The position numbers and the translations under genes were made by a program. A stretch of 64,000 nucleotides of DNA from Scilla litardierei (lineage: Eukaryota > Streptophyta > Magnoliopsida > Asparagales > Asparagaceae): assembly GCA_030789695.1 (NCBI GenBank), contig CM061141.1:280743871-280807870 (forward strand). Direction: 5' to 3'. The notes below the pieces were generated by a model. That model made no database searches, was not told the origin of the DNA, and worked only from the letters and a program-made list of their open reading frames with translations. Below are positions 44,111 through 55,430 of the stretch, piece after piece. The stretch's first letter is position 1. Each line of letters starts with the position of its first letter.

Positions 44111-45660
44111 TACTAAGGTTGCAAGCGACAGCGCCATAAACAAAATTAATATTTTTATTGATATTAATATTATATTATGTTTTGCTCCTTTGTTTTTTTG
44201 ATCGATGTGCGGGGTTCCCTGTGGACCTGTGGTCAAACTGTCAAACACTGGGTCATCAATTTCACTGGACAAAAGAGACACTTATACAGTGTATTATTTT
44301 TGAGTGAAGAAAATTTTAAGGTTGACTATTGTGATATCTAGTCACAATAATGAAAGAGATCTTATGATGGGAATATCTTTTGATGGTTTAGTTAAAGTTT
44401 GAGGTCCCAGACTATAGTACATGAAATGAGGCAATCTATTGTCCATACTTTTATGGGATCCATTTGTTATGCAAGTTAACCACAACAGATGATGCTTATA
44501 ATTACAAGTATATGAAGCTCTTCGAAAAAATATGCAACAAAGTTACCAAAAAAATGTTAAATGAAGCTCTGACAAGCTGTCATCTTTTGCTAGACACTGT
44601 AATTTTGTAATTTTATCATCTTATCCTAAAATGTTTCGATCTTAGTCTAAAATATTTTGATTAGAGCGCCTTTCCTTGTTCTTTTTTACGTTAAAAAGGC
44701 ATATTCAAGTTGCGAAAAAAATTGATGAATTTCTTGATAGACTATTTCTTATGATTTTTCTTGGCTTCGAAATATGTTCTAAGGTTTTGGGTCACATACT
44801 CATTGGAGTTAGCTAATAATAATGATAAATCACACCACATGAACCAAATAATATTCATAAAATAAAACGCGAGATTATGGTGGTAGTTGACAACTTGAAT
44901 CTCTTAGGTGTTGTCATAAACTTTTATGGAGACTTCTGCTAGAAATCATCATGTCAACAAGATTGTAGTCTTTTGATGCATGATGTATGAGATATTCTGA
45001 CAGTAAATCATTCCACTGTGATTGATTGACAAATGATGAGACATACATGTGGAAGTGCCTTTGCACTGAAAGCCATATGATTTTAAGGAAGGGTGATCAG
45101 CACATGCAATTATGTTTGCAGTTTGAGTGTGGCTCACTTGATGAGAGATCTCAAGTTCAAAAACAACAATACTAATAATACACATTCTAATAATAAATAC
45201 ATAAAAAATAAGAATAATGATAGAAAAATTAATTAGAAAAAACCACATGGTTATGTCCCAGCTAAAACATACAGTAGTCTATTACCCCTCTCACTCAACA
45301 TTACTCAAAAAAGTATATGAAATATGTAACATATTTGCTCACAAAGTCACATTTCAAGAACATATTCTTTTGCTAATTTGATTGAGAGTATTCAGCTTTT
45401 TACTCTTTGTCTTGATGTTTAGGTATAACTTCTGCAATATTACCACATACACTATGCTTGCAGCAAATTGACACGTAGGGCATATCCCCTTGTCTTTTTT
45501 TCAACAAATTCAACATCTCCAAAACTCAATTTCTAAGAAAAACTCATAAAAAAATCAAAATCACCAAAAGACTCATAAATTCGAAAAAAAACTAATGCAC
45601 ACAATTGAAATCGATACCCCTGGGATAAACTAGTTTCCTATGGACCATTGACATTCTATT

Positions 45661-45902
45661 TGTAAAAGTTGAAGAAGAAGCAGAAGAAGCTTTGTATTGT
45701 CTTGATTGATAATGATTACAAGAGAATCCTAACATATATATACTACATAAATCATCATTGGGCACACGAGCTCAAAAGTCACTACCACAATAAACTAAGG
45801 GGCATAATACAAGGCCCAAAGAGACACAAGAACTAAAGAGACATTCACAAGAAACAAAGAGTCACAAACCTATTTCCTAGCCACTAATAATTACCTTTAA
45901 CA
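45661..45902 (-). repeat. Element H 3' LTR
   Basis: 242 bp; its partner is 46558-46581 plus 52520-52729. Confidence 0.88.
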
Positions 45903-45989
45903 CCCCCCTCAAACTCACGGTATAATGTTGAGTTTGAAGAGCAATAGTCGTAACCTGAAAGAAGATCGGGAGTGAGAGAGGATGTCGGG

Positions 45990-46300
45990 AATGGATCATC
46001 GCGGAGTGAAAGACGCGGGGGTTGGAAAGTGCAATGCACGACGGCTGCAGAGTTGGAGAGGCCATAAGGGGCCGAGGTAGAGCCGCAAAGGGCAGAGGTT
46101 GCTGGGGCCGATGAGGTACCGCAGAGGGCGAGAGGTATGGGCGATGAGATGCCGTTGGGGGTGAGGCCGCTGGGGGCCGATGAGATGCCGCAAGGGGCGA
46201 GGCCACTGGGGGCCGAGGCCGCTGGGGCCACTGGGGGCCGATGAGGTGACGCAAGGGGCGAGGCCACTAAGAGCCAAGGCCGCTAGGGGCCGAGAAGGCT
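45990..46300. repeat. GC-rich degenerate repeats inside element H
   Basis: Many copies of GGGGCCGATGAG, GCCGCAAGGGGCGAGGCC and GCCACTGGGGGCC words in units of roughly 37-53 bp. The Pro/Ser/Ala-rich minus-strand frames here derive from the repeats. Confidence 0.75.
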
Positions 46301-46581
46301 GTGCTCCGATGATTGAAGATGATGTGCTCCGATGATCAAGGAGGAGGATGTGTTATGACCCCATGGATTGAGGAGGCTGTGCTCCGGGGATTGAGGAGGC
46401 GATGTTGTAGAAGAGGGCTGATCCGATCTGATGAGTGAGGGCTTCGATCAGATGTACTGCAGTGGACTGGAGTGGTTGTCCTCCCCTCCTTCAAGCAGTG
46501 GAGGGAGAGTTGCAGCAGAAGACTTGTAGGCTAGATCAGAATGGCTCTCTGATACCATGTAAAAGTGGATGATGAAGAAGA

Positions 46582-47402
46582 TGTGAAGAAGTTGGCTTGA
46601 TTCGACATAGGAGAAGGAGTTGTATGGTAGACGAGTTATCTTGTGCAGAGGTAACCTGACTACGCTCGGATCTGACTTATCTGACTCTGCACAAGTCAGA
46701 TACGAGGATGTTGGGCATATGGCTTCTACAGCACATTTGGTCGTTCGGTCGGCAGTTCGAGTCTTAGGATCGAACGCTCGGCATTTGGGTTGTTCGGTCG
46801 TAATGCGGTTAAAGTCCATGTTCGGTCGATCAGTCGTATGAAGGCTTGAATGATGAAGCTTCGTACGCGAGGCTCAGCACTTGGGACGTTCGACACTGAA
46901 TGAAGGTCGATCGGTCGAAGGGAGCCCATCAGGATGTGGCCCCCTAGGAAGCGTCGATTAGCCCACTAGGTTGTGGCGGCATTAATTGCACAGAGCAGTG
47001 ATTGGATTGGACGTCGTAATTGTCGGGATCTGTATCCGTTAGGAAACCTTAGCTAATAATGACACATATTGTAACCTAGGTTATAAATATGGAGTTTTAG
47101 GTTATGGTTTCGAAGTGGACACCATCGTATCCTTTAAGAGAGCTGCCATTTGTGAAAGCCAACTTTGAGATATTGTATTGTGAGCTTTAGTAGAGATCGT
47201 GTGTGCTTCTTCTTCGTTGAATAAAGAGAAGATTTGTATTGTTCTCTTCTTTCGTAATAAAGCTCATCAGTGTTTCCCTTAGCCGTCCACGGCCTAAACA
47301 CAATCTTAACTATACTATGTTGTGTTGCTGATCTTTCGTCATCGGTCTCCACGATCATGCATCTTTCGTTGTGCTGTGTTGGCAAAGCTAGGCTCCGCCG
47401 CA
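46582..47402 (+). repeat. Element G 5' LTR
   Basis: About 821 bp; contains several TCGGTCG/GTTCGGTCG words and TATAAATATGGAG (TATA box, about 47081). Confidence 0.82.
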
Positions 47403-47456
47403 AAAAAATTTGGTATCAGAGCTGTATAGTGTTGGAGATCAACGTAGAAGGCAAAG

Positions 47457-48365
47457 ATGAGTAGCGGTGGCAATGACAGTTCTCCAAAGGTGTCGACTTC
47501 TGGGTACTCTTCATCTTCTCGGACTATTGTATCTAACACAAAGTTCAAAATTGAGAAGTTTGATCTAAAGATCAACTTCAGTATGTGGAGATGCGAAGTC
47601 ATGTATATCTTGAACATATTTGGTCAAGATATCGCATTGGACGAGAAGCCTACGAGCATGTCCGATCGGGAGTGGAGAACTCTGAATCAGAGTGCATGTG
47701 GCACCATCTGCATGTATTTGTCAAAGAAGAAAAAATACCCATACATGGAGGAGACAAGTGCAAGCAAGTTCTGGAAGGAGCTCGGTGACAAGTACATAAA
47801 GAAGAATATCCAGAACCGGCTACACTTGAAGAAGAAGCTTTTCGGTTTGAAGTTAGCCGAGGGGATTTCTATGGAGGAATACCTCGACTATTACAACAAG
47901 CTTCTTACCGACTTAAAGAACGTCGACGTGAAGGTTGACAATTAAAACAAGGCGATAATTCTCCTCAACTCTCTACTCATAAAGTATGAGTACTTGGTGT
48001 CAGTTCTTACCTATGGTAAGGAATCGATCACATTTGAAGAGGTGTCCAATGCTCTGACGAGCAATGAGTTCAGGAAGAATGATGGGAACACATGCAGCCG
48101 AGCTTCGAGCGACACTCTTATAGTCGTAAGGGGTCATAGTAGTGAGAAGGGTGGAGATAGGACATGGTATTTCAGATCTAAGTCCAAAAATGAGACAAGA
48201 GGCCCCAGCACAAGGTTGCAAAGGACCAATGTGATTTTAGTAAAGAAAGATGACATTGGGTCAGAGACTGCCCAAAGGCGAAGAGGAAGCACGACGCAAC
48301 GACCAACGTCGTTAAGGGCGTTGAGGTCGAGGAGTATGTATTGGTCGGTGCTTCAATGGGCATGA
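47457..48365 (+). pseudogene. gag: Element G gag
   Basis: Met at 47457 begins MSSGGNDSSPKVSTSGYSSS; NTKFKIEKFDLKINFSMWRC and SASKFWKELGDKYIKKNIQN are the copia gag (UBN2) domain. A TAA at 47943-47945 and frame changes around 47990-48300 break the rest, including the expected zinc knuckle, which is no longer readable. Confidence 0.8.
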
Positions 48366-51300
48366 CGTCATATGGTTGGATGCTCGACTCTGCGTGCTCA
48401 TTCCATATGATGCCACATCGAGAGTACTTTACGACCTTAGGGAAGGTGGTAAGTGTACAGTCTTGCTGGGCGATGACCGAGCTTGCAGTACGTCAGGCAT
48501 CGGGACAATGTGGATAAGGATGGACGACGGTGTTACACAAGACATCGAGGAGGTGCGCTTTGTTCCCGACCTAAGGCGTAATCCCATATCGCTCAGCTCA
48601 CTCGAATCCAAGGGATGTCGAGTGACCACGGAGAATGAAGCTCTAAGGGTGACCCGAGGAGCAATGATCGTGATGAAAGGGAAGCATCAAGGCAACCAAT
48701 ATTATTTGGATGGCTCGATCGTAGCTGGCACAGCGGCTCTAACTCGTGTGGCAAAGGAGGACGACACAATGTTATGGCACATGCGACTGGGTATGTGTAC
48801 GACAAAGCATTGCAGAAGCTTATCGTTGGGGGTCGTCTAAAAGGAGCCAAGACTGGAAAGATAGAGTTCTGCGAGCACTGTGATAGGGAAACAGACACGT
48901 GCTTCATTTGGGACAGCCATCCATAATACAAAGGCAGCGCTCGACTATGTACACACTGACGTATGGAGCCCGTCGAGAACGGCCTCATTGGGAGGGAAAC
49001 ACTACTTTGTGTCATTCATCGATGATTTCTCACGCATGGTGTAAGTGTTTCTGCCGAAGTCGAAGTACCAAGTTCTAAGCACTTTCATCGAGTGGAAGAA
49101 GCTGGTTGAGGCTTAGACTTGTGGCGAATCAAGCGTCTGCGAAGTGACAACGGTGGTAAGTAAAGGTCAGATTTTTTGGAGAAGTTCTGCAAATCGGAAC
49201 GGATACAAAGACACTACACCATTGCTGGTACGCCGTAGCAGAATGGGGTAGCTGAGAGGATGAATCGAACCTTGCTGGAGAAAGTTCGATGCATGCTGTC
49301 AACTGCTGACCTATCGAAGGAGTTCTGGGCAGAGGCCCTGGCGTACGCAACCTATTTGGTCAATCAGCGACCATCTGCTGCATTGGAAGGAAGACCTCCT
49401 TTGGAGGTATGGTCGGAAAATCCATTTTCTGACCATGGATCACTTCGAGTTGGGGGCTGTCCTAGTTACTATGCCGTGAAGGAAGACAAAATCGATGCTC
49501 GAGACAAGAAAGCCATCTTCTTAGGTTTCAGCAGTGGTGTCAAGGGATACATACTATGGTATCCGACACAGAGGAAGGTGATCCTATGTAGAGCTATAAT
49601 GTTTGATGAGTCGAAGTTACTGAAGAAGGAGAATGAGCCAAAGGTGGAGGTCAAACATACACAATTAAAGCAAGTTTTTGACAACGTGTCTGATACTCCA
49701 CATCGGTCGATCGATGACTTAGATAGACCCACACCAGATGTAGCAGAAGGCGGGCTCCAGGCCATCGACGGTGAAGTTGGTGGCTTAAGCTCAGTTAGTG
49801 GAGGTAGCTCGTCTCCAAGGGTCGCTCAGCTAAAGGATTCCATAACAGTATCGAGGCCAAGGCGTGAGATAAAAAACCCTGTAAGGTACTCGGAGTTGGT
49901 CTCATTTGCCTTTCCCGCAGTATGAATTGATGTTTCCAACTCATTAGGTGAGGTGTAGCAATCCGAAGACCTGAAGCGGTGGAGAAGTGCAATGGACGAA
50001 GAGATGGAATCATTGGCGAAGAACGACACATGGGATCTCGTGGAGCTTCCGAAGGGCAAGAAGGCAATTGTGTGTAAATGGGTCTACACCAAGAAGCAAG
50101 GTGTCGAATCAAGAGATATACGCTACAAAGCTCGCCTCGTAGTGAAGGGCTTTGCACAGAGAGAATGTATCGATTACAATGAAGTGTTATCTCCTGTAGT
50201 GAAGCATTGCTCGATTCGGATCCTGTTGGCATTGGTTGCACAATTCGACCTTGAATTAGTACAGCTGGATGTCAAGACGACATTCTTGCATGGAGAGATC
50301 GAAGAGATCTATATGGCTCAGCCCGATGGCTATGGAAGTGATGACAGTCGTGCATGTCGATTGAAGAAGTCACTCTACGGACAGTGGTATAAGATTTTTG
50401 GATGCTTTATGACGGATGATCAAGAGCATGTTCGCCGTCCCTATGACCATTGCGTGTTCTAACGGAAGTTGGTTGACGGGTCCTTCATCTATCTTATACT
50501 TTATGTCGATGATATGCTCATTGCTATCGAATAAAGAGGAGATTCGGAGATTTAAGTCTCAAATGAGTTCTGCATTTGAGATGAAGGATCTGGGCGAGGC
50601 ATGGCAGATTCTTGGGATGGAGATCACAAGAGATCGAAGTGGAGGTAGTGTTCATCTTTTACAGAGTCGCTATTTGAAGTTTGTTATACTGAAGTTTGGC
50701 TGTGAGAAGATGAAGACTGTAGTTACTCTGCTTGCACCTCACTTCAAGCTCAATGTCAAGCAGTTTCCGAAGAAAGAAGAGGAGAAGAAGCTCATGACGA
50801 GCATACCGTATGCCAATGCGGTAGGGGCCTTGATGTATGCAATGGTATGTGCTCTACCCGATCTATCACATGCAGTCAGCATGGTGAGTAGATACATGTA
50901 CAACCAGGAAAGAGAGCATTGACGAGCAGTGTACTGGATCCTGCGTTACATCAATGGCACAGTCGACATCGGACTGACATACAGCTGAAGTGTTCATGGT
51001 CAGCATGCAGTTGGGTATGTCAATTCTAACTATCCAGGCGACTTGGATGTGAGGCGATCGATGACATGCTATGTCGTTACCCTGTCTGATGCTCCAATAT
51101 GTTGGTGGATTATCCTTCAGTCTACGATGGCCTCGTCTGCTACAGAGGTAGAGTATATGGCATTGACTGAAGCAGTGAAGGAGACGATATGGCTGATGGG
51201 TCTGATGGATGATCTTGGAATCTACCAAGAGAGTCATGATGTCCATTGTGATAGTCAGAGTCCGGTGAACTTGGCTAAGAATCAGGTCTTCCCTGCTCGT

Positions 51301-51483
51301 ACGAAGCATATAGAAGTTAGATTCCACTTTGTCAGGGACTATATGGGAGAAGAAGACGGTGACTTCAACTTGTTGAAGATCGAAACAAATGACAACCCGT
51401 CGGACATGCTGACGAAGGTTGTATCGGGAGTCAAGTTCAAGCATTGTTTGGACTTGCTCAATGTGGTTCCTCGAAGAAGTTGA
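48366..51483 (+). pseudogene. pol: Element G pol (protease, integrase, RT, RNase H)
   Basis: Ty1/copia order. Protease LDSACSFHM near 48385 and VRFVPDLRRNPISLSSLES at about 48556; GAG-pre-integrase MLWHMRLG near 48771; integrase end MNRTLLEKVRCMLSTADLSK (49260) and AIFLGFSSGVKGYILW (49513); RT NDTWDLVELPKGKKAIVCKW (50025), QLDVKTTFLHGEIEE and YVDDMLI (about 50503-50523, other frame); RNase H SATEVEYMALTEAVKE (51133) and DMLTKVVSGVKFKHCL (51404). Stops and frameshifts at about 48840, 49100, 49925, 50460 and 50920 show decay. Lineage resembles Tnt1/Tork. Confidence 0.88.
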
Positions 51484-51709
51484 CGTCGGCTCCAGGAGGG
51501 GGGCATTGAGGCTCGGTGGAGCCATTTGAGACTCGAGAGAGTCAGCCAGACTCAGGAGAAGACAGTCGTAGCTCTGGCAAAGCATTTGGTCCTTTGGGAC
51601 ATTTGGTTCTTCGAAACAAAATAAGGGGGGAACACCATTCGATGCTCTACCAATGCCAGTGAAGATCGTCTGTTGGATAGAATTCGCGAATCTCGTCAAG
51701 GTGGAGATC

Positions 51710-52519
51710 TGGAAAGAAGTTGGCTTGATTCGGCGCATGGGAAGCAGTTATATGGCAGACGAGTTATGTTGTGCAGAGGTAACCCGACTGTGCTCGGATC
51801 CGACCTATCTGACTCTGCACAAGTCAGATACGAGGATGCTGGGCATGTGGCTTCTACATTGCATTTGGTCGTTCGGTCGTCAGTTCGAGTCTGAGGGTCG
51901 AACGCTCGGTAGTTGGGTCGTTCAGTCGCAATGCGGTTAAAGTCCGTATTCGATCGATCGGTCGTATGAAGGCTCGAATGATGAAGGCTCGTACGCGAGG
52001 CTCGGCACTTGGGTCGTTCGACACAGAAGGACGGTCGATCGGTTAAAGGGATCCCATCGGGATGCGGTCCACTATGAAGCGGCGATTGGCCCACTAGGTT
52101 GTGGTGGCATTAATTGTGTAGAGCAGTGATTAGATTGGATGCCGTAATTGTCGGGATCCGTATCTATTAGGAGACCTTAGTCAATAATGACACCTATTGT
52201 AACCTAGGGTTATAAATAGGAAGTTTTAGGTTAGGGTTTCGAAGTGGACACCATCGTACCCTTTGAGAGAGCCGTCATTTGTGAGAGCCAACTTTGAGAG
52301 ATTGTATTGTGAGCTTTTGAAGAGATCGTGTGCTTCTTTTTCGTTGGACGAAGAGAAGATTTGTAGTGTTCTCTCCTTTCGTAATAAAGCTCATCGGTGT
52401 TCCCCCTTGGCCATCCACGGCCTAAAAACAATCTTAACTGTGCTCTGCTGTGTTGCTGATCTTTCGTCCTGCATCTTCCGCTATGTTGTGTTGGCAGAGC
52501 TAGGCTCCGCCACACAACC
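51710..52519 (+). repeat. Element G 3' LTR
   Basis: Pairs with 46582-47402; preceded by AAGGTGGAGATC, the likely polypurine tract. Confidence 0.82.
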
Positions 52520-53013
52520 GAAGATTTTTATTGCTTTTGATTGATAATGATTACATGAGAATCCTCACATAAATTTAATGCATACATAATCATTGGGCCC
52601 AAGAGTCACTACCATAATAAACTAAGTGACATGATACAAGACCCAAAGAGACACAATACCTAAAGAGACATTCACAAGAAATAAAGAGTCACAAGACTAT
52701 TTCCTAGACAATAATAATTATCTTTAACACTATTTCCAGCTGCATAAGTAGTCGTTAATACGAAATGACTTTGCATTTCTTCCTAAACTAGGTCTCAAAT
52801 GAAGAAAATTGAATTTGCACTTGGACTCAAATGAAATTTCAAGTCACGTCCAACATGAACAATTGCTTTATCCTTTGATACACCATCTTGCCTGTCTTTG
52901 AAATTTCATCTACATTCAACTGACGTCATAATCGTATATTTATAACTTCAACATTCCCATTTCATTCTTTATTTAAAGGAAATTTTCATTTTTTTTCTTC
53001 GCTCATTTCCTCT

Positions 53014-53306
53014 TGTTGAAATTCCATGCCACTACACCAGAACTTCAGAGTTGTGATGATGGTTAAGAGAAATATTTTTATAATCTAACACGTCCCCACA
53101 GGTTGATGACCCTTTTTAAATGGCCCGAAAGTTGGAATTCACCTTTTTATACGTCCAATGGGATTTGAACTTATGTGCCGGGAATTTCCGAAAATCCCTT
53201 CTTTGGGTCGTAAATAGATGCTTTGATACCATGTCGAAATTCCTTGCCACTACTCCAGAACTCAGAGTTGTGATGAGGGTTAAAAGAAATATTGTTATAA
53301 TCGAAC
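53014..53306 (-). mobile_element. SMART/TRIM-like miniature LTR element (293 bp)
   Basis: Two ~77-bp direct repeats (53014-53090 and 53232-53306; TTGAAATTCC...AGAGTTGTGATGA...AGAAATAT) enclose 141 bp. On the minus strand the primer site TGGTATCAAAGCA abuts the right repeat and purine tract GTGGGGACG abuts the left one. Size and layout match the SMART class described in grasses. The flanks CCTCT / CCGCT are only an approximate duplication. Confidence 0.75.
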
Positions 53307-53822
53307 TCCGCTTAAAGGATACTCAGACTTTGATTTGGATCCATATTGCCTAACACTACAACCATAAAGAATACCAAGTCTTTCCCCAAAAGATTGGCTG
53401 GATTCAAATATAAATATTATGACTAATTAGAAAAAAAAATTCTAAGAATTAGTTATTTGTTTGTAGTCGCCTTCATTTGCTCCAAGGGTTCACTGACTAT
53501 CACTACATTCATCAAGAATACCAAGCCTTTTCCCGAAAAGATTAGTTTGGGTTTACAGTAGAATTTTATGACTAATCTTCAATTTCTTTCTTTAAGAGAG
53601 TGATTTAGTTTTTAGTACTATATCAGTCGCATTCATTTGCTACAAGGATACATGACTGCTTCGAGCAATCACTGCATGTATCCATCCAGTACATGCCTCA
53701 TAATGCATACTTGTTCATGCGACAGAGACAATGGCAAAGCTATGAAATGCTACTGAAAGTTCATTCTTGGACCTGTCTTTTTGAATCTTTTCGTTGACAG
53801 CACTGATGCTTGTTGAGTGCAG

Positions 53823-53904
53823 TGTGAAAGCGACAATTGAACGGTACAAGAAAGCCTGCACTGACACAACCAACACCGGGACTGTCTCCGAAGCTAATTC
53901 TCAG
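53823..53904 (+). CDS. AGAMOUS-subfamily MADS-box gene, second coding exon (I/K region)
   Basis: Acceptor TGCAG at 53818-53822, donor CAG|GTATTT at 53905. With AG from the previous exon it encodes SVKATIERYKKACTDT, then TNTGTVSEANSQ, the intervening region and start of the keratin-like K domain of AG/STK proteins; 82 nt is a usual length for this exon. It ends in phase 0 and keeps the frame of the first exon, so the gene is intact as far as visible. The K domain proper and the C-terminal AG motifs would be in later exons, none of which I find before 64,000. Confidence 0.92.
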
Positions 53905-54501
53905 GTATTTTTCCCAGCTGCAAAAGAATGTTCCTTTTTATTGCCTACTGGCCTGCTACAAAATATTTGCGATAGCTGCCATTTGGCCTTTCTTAAGCCC
54001 ATTTCCTGATTTCTTTTATCTTCTGAGATTGTATATAACTTATAAAATGCTAACGTATTTGATTGTTTGCGAATGCATGCTTAATAAAATTCTATCTAAT
54101 TATTTTGATTTATTAAATGATTTACAGAGACAAAGATGGTAATATTTATCATTTTTTCACTATTATATGCATTGTTTAAAAAGATTATGGTAGTTCATAA
54201 CGTTGTAATTGATACCCCAATCTTAATAGCGGAAGGAGGAAAGGGTTAACAGTAAGAATAAGTGATTTATATTTCAAAACTATTTTTATTAACATTTAAA
54301 ATATGTCATATTAGTCCCCGTTTTCAAAATTAAAATCACAATCTTAATTAGAAACGAAGAGGGAAAGTTGGGGCTATAATTATCTTGATCTTGGTATTAT
54401 AAGAATTTTTATGTTTTTGGTTTGTAAATTATTTGACTTGATTCCGTAGACGGCTAATATCAGAAGTCATAAGATGGTTTACATATGATAATTGCTATAT
54501 A
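53905..54501 (+). other. Start of next MADS-gene intron
   Basis: AT-rich, no exon resembling the conserved YYQQE block. The intron (or truncated remainder) appears to run to the window end. Confidence 0.6.
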
Positions 54502-55430
54502 TCTATTATATAAAAGAGGGACGTTGTCAAGAGAATTGGACAAGAGAATTTGGACATGAGAAATTGGATAAGAGAATTTGGATATCTATTATATAAAAGA
54601 GGGATGTTGTCAAGAGAAATTGGATAAGAGAATTTGGACATGAGAAATTTGATAAGAGAATTTGGATATCTTTCTATTATATAAAAGAGGGATGTTATCA
54701 AGATAATTTGGACATTAGAAATTGGATAAGAGAATTTGGATATCTATTATATAAAAGAGGGATGTTATCAAGAGAAATTGGATAAAGAGATTTTGGTTAT
54801 GAGAAATTAGATAAGAGAATTTGGATATCTATTATATAAAAGAGGGATGTTATCAAGAGAAATTGGATAAGAGAATTTGGACATGAGAAATTGGATAAGA
54901 GAAATTGGATAAGAGAAAATATAAGAGATGCGATTTTGATCGATAAGAGAGGAGGTAGAGAATTTTGCACATACAACTCCGATTTTTGCATTTTTGCCCC
55001 TGGACCCTCCCCACACACCCACCCACAATTTTTATTCTCCCCTCTTTTCGACAATTTTTTTCCAGTCCTTTGAAGATTTTGAATCTTATCCTACTAGGAC
55101 AAAGCTTTGTTCTACGTGGCAAGTTTGTCCTAAGTGGCAATGCTAATTTTGGGGGGACTTAAAATATAAAAGCGGGATGTTATCAAGAGAAATTGGATAA
55201 GAGAATGTGGACATTAGAAATTGGTTTAGAGAATTTGGATATCTATTATATAAAAGAGGGATGTTATCAAGAGAAATTGGATAAGAGAATTTGGACATGA
55301 GAATTTGGATAAGAGAATTTGGATATCTTTTCTATAAACAGGGATGTTATCAAAAGAAATTGGATAAGAGAAATTAGACAAGAGAAATTAGATAAGAGAA
55401 TTTGGACAAGAAAAATTGGAAAAGTGATTA
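54502..55430 (+). repeat. Reiterated Helitron 5' ends
   Basis: The block TCTATTATATAAAAGAGGGATG plus GAGAAATTGGATAAGAGAAT recurs with variation at about 54583, 54674, 54745, 54827, 55242 and 55330, spaced roughly 70-90 bp in the first part. It recurs again at 55810, 55889, 55978 and 56060 in unit 2. Confidence 0.8.

Larger units (their letters stand above)
46582..52519 (+). mobile_element. Element G: degenerate Ty1/copia element inside element H
   Basis: LTRs at 46582-47402 and 51710-52519 (both with AAGAAGTTGGCTTGATTCG near the start and GGCTCCGCC near the end), primer site TGGTATCAGAGC at 47411, and gag-pol on the plus strand. GAAGA occurs on both sides (46577-46581, 52520-52524) and is the likely target duplication; the extreme right end (CACAACC) is not the usual CA, so that boundary may be off by a few bases. 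Confidence 0.88.
45661..52729 (-). mobile_element. Element H: small non-autonomous LTR element, host of element G
   Basis: LTRs of about 240 bp begin TGTAAAAGT and end TTTAACA, with duplication CTATT at 45656-45660 and 52730-52734. Minus orientation: primer site TGGTATCAGAGAGCC abuts the right LTR, and polypurine GAGTTTGAGGGGGG abuts the left. The internal region is only 655 bp (45903-46557) and non-coding. The right LTR is split by element G after 24 bp. Confidence 0.88.
40888..53822 (+). other. MADS-box gene intron after the MADS exon (12,935 bp)
   Basis: GT at 40888 and TGCAG ending at 53822, phase 2 (AG|T makes Ser). In Arabidopsis AGAMOUS the equivalent intron carries the main enhancers, and large size is typical. 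Here roughly 7.4 kb is transposon (H with G inside, and a SMART-like element). 40888-42240 is T-rich, pyrimidine-run DNA with no element recognised; 44110-45655, 52735-53013 and 53307-53822 are AT-rich and otherwise unassigned. Confidence 0.85.

Noticed and set aside
45877..46277. Ser/Pro/Ala-rich minus-strand ORFs
   Set aside because: Products of the GC-rich repeat array inside element H.
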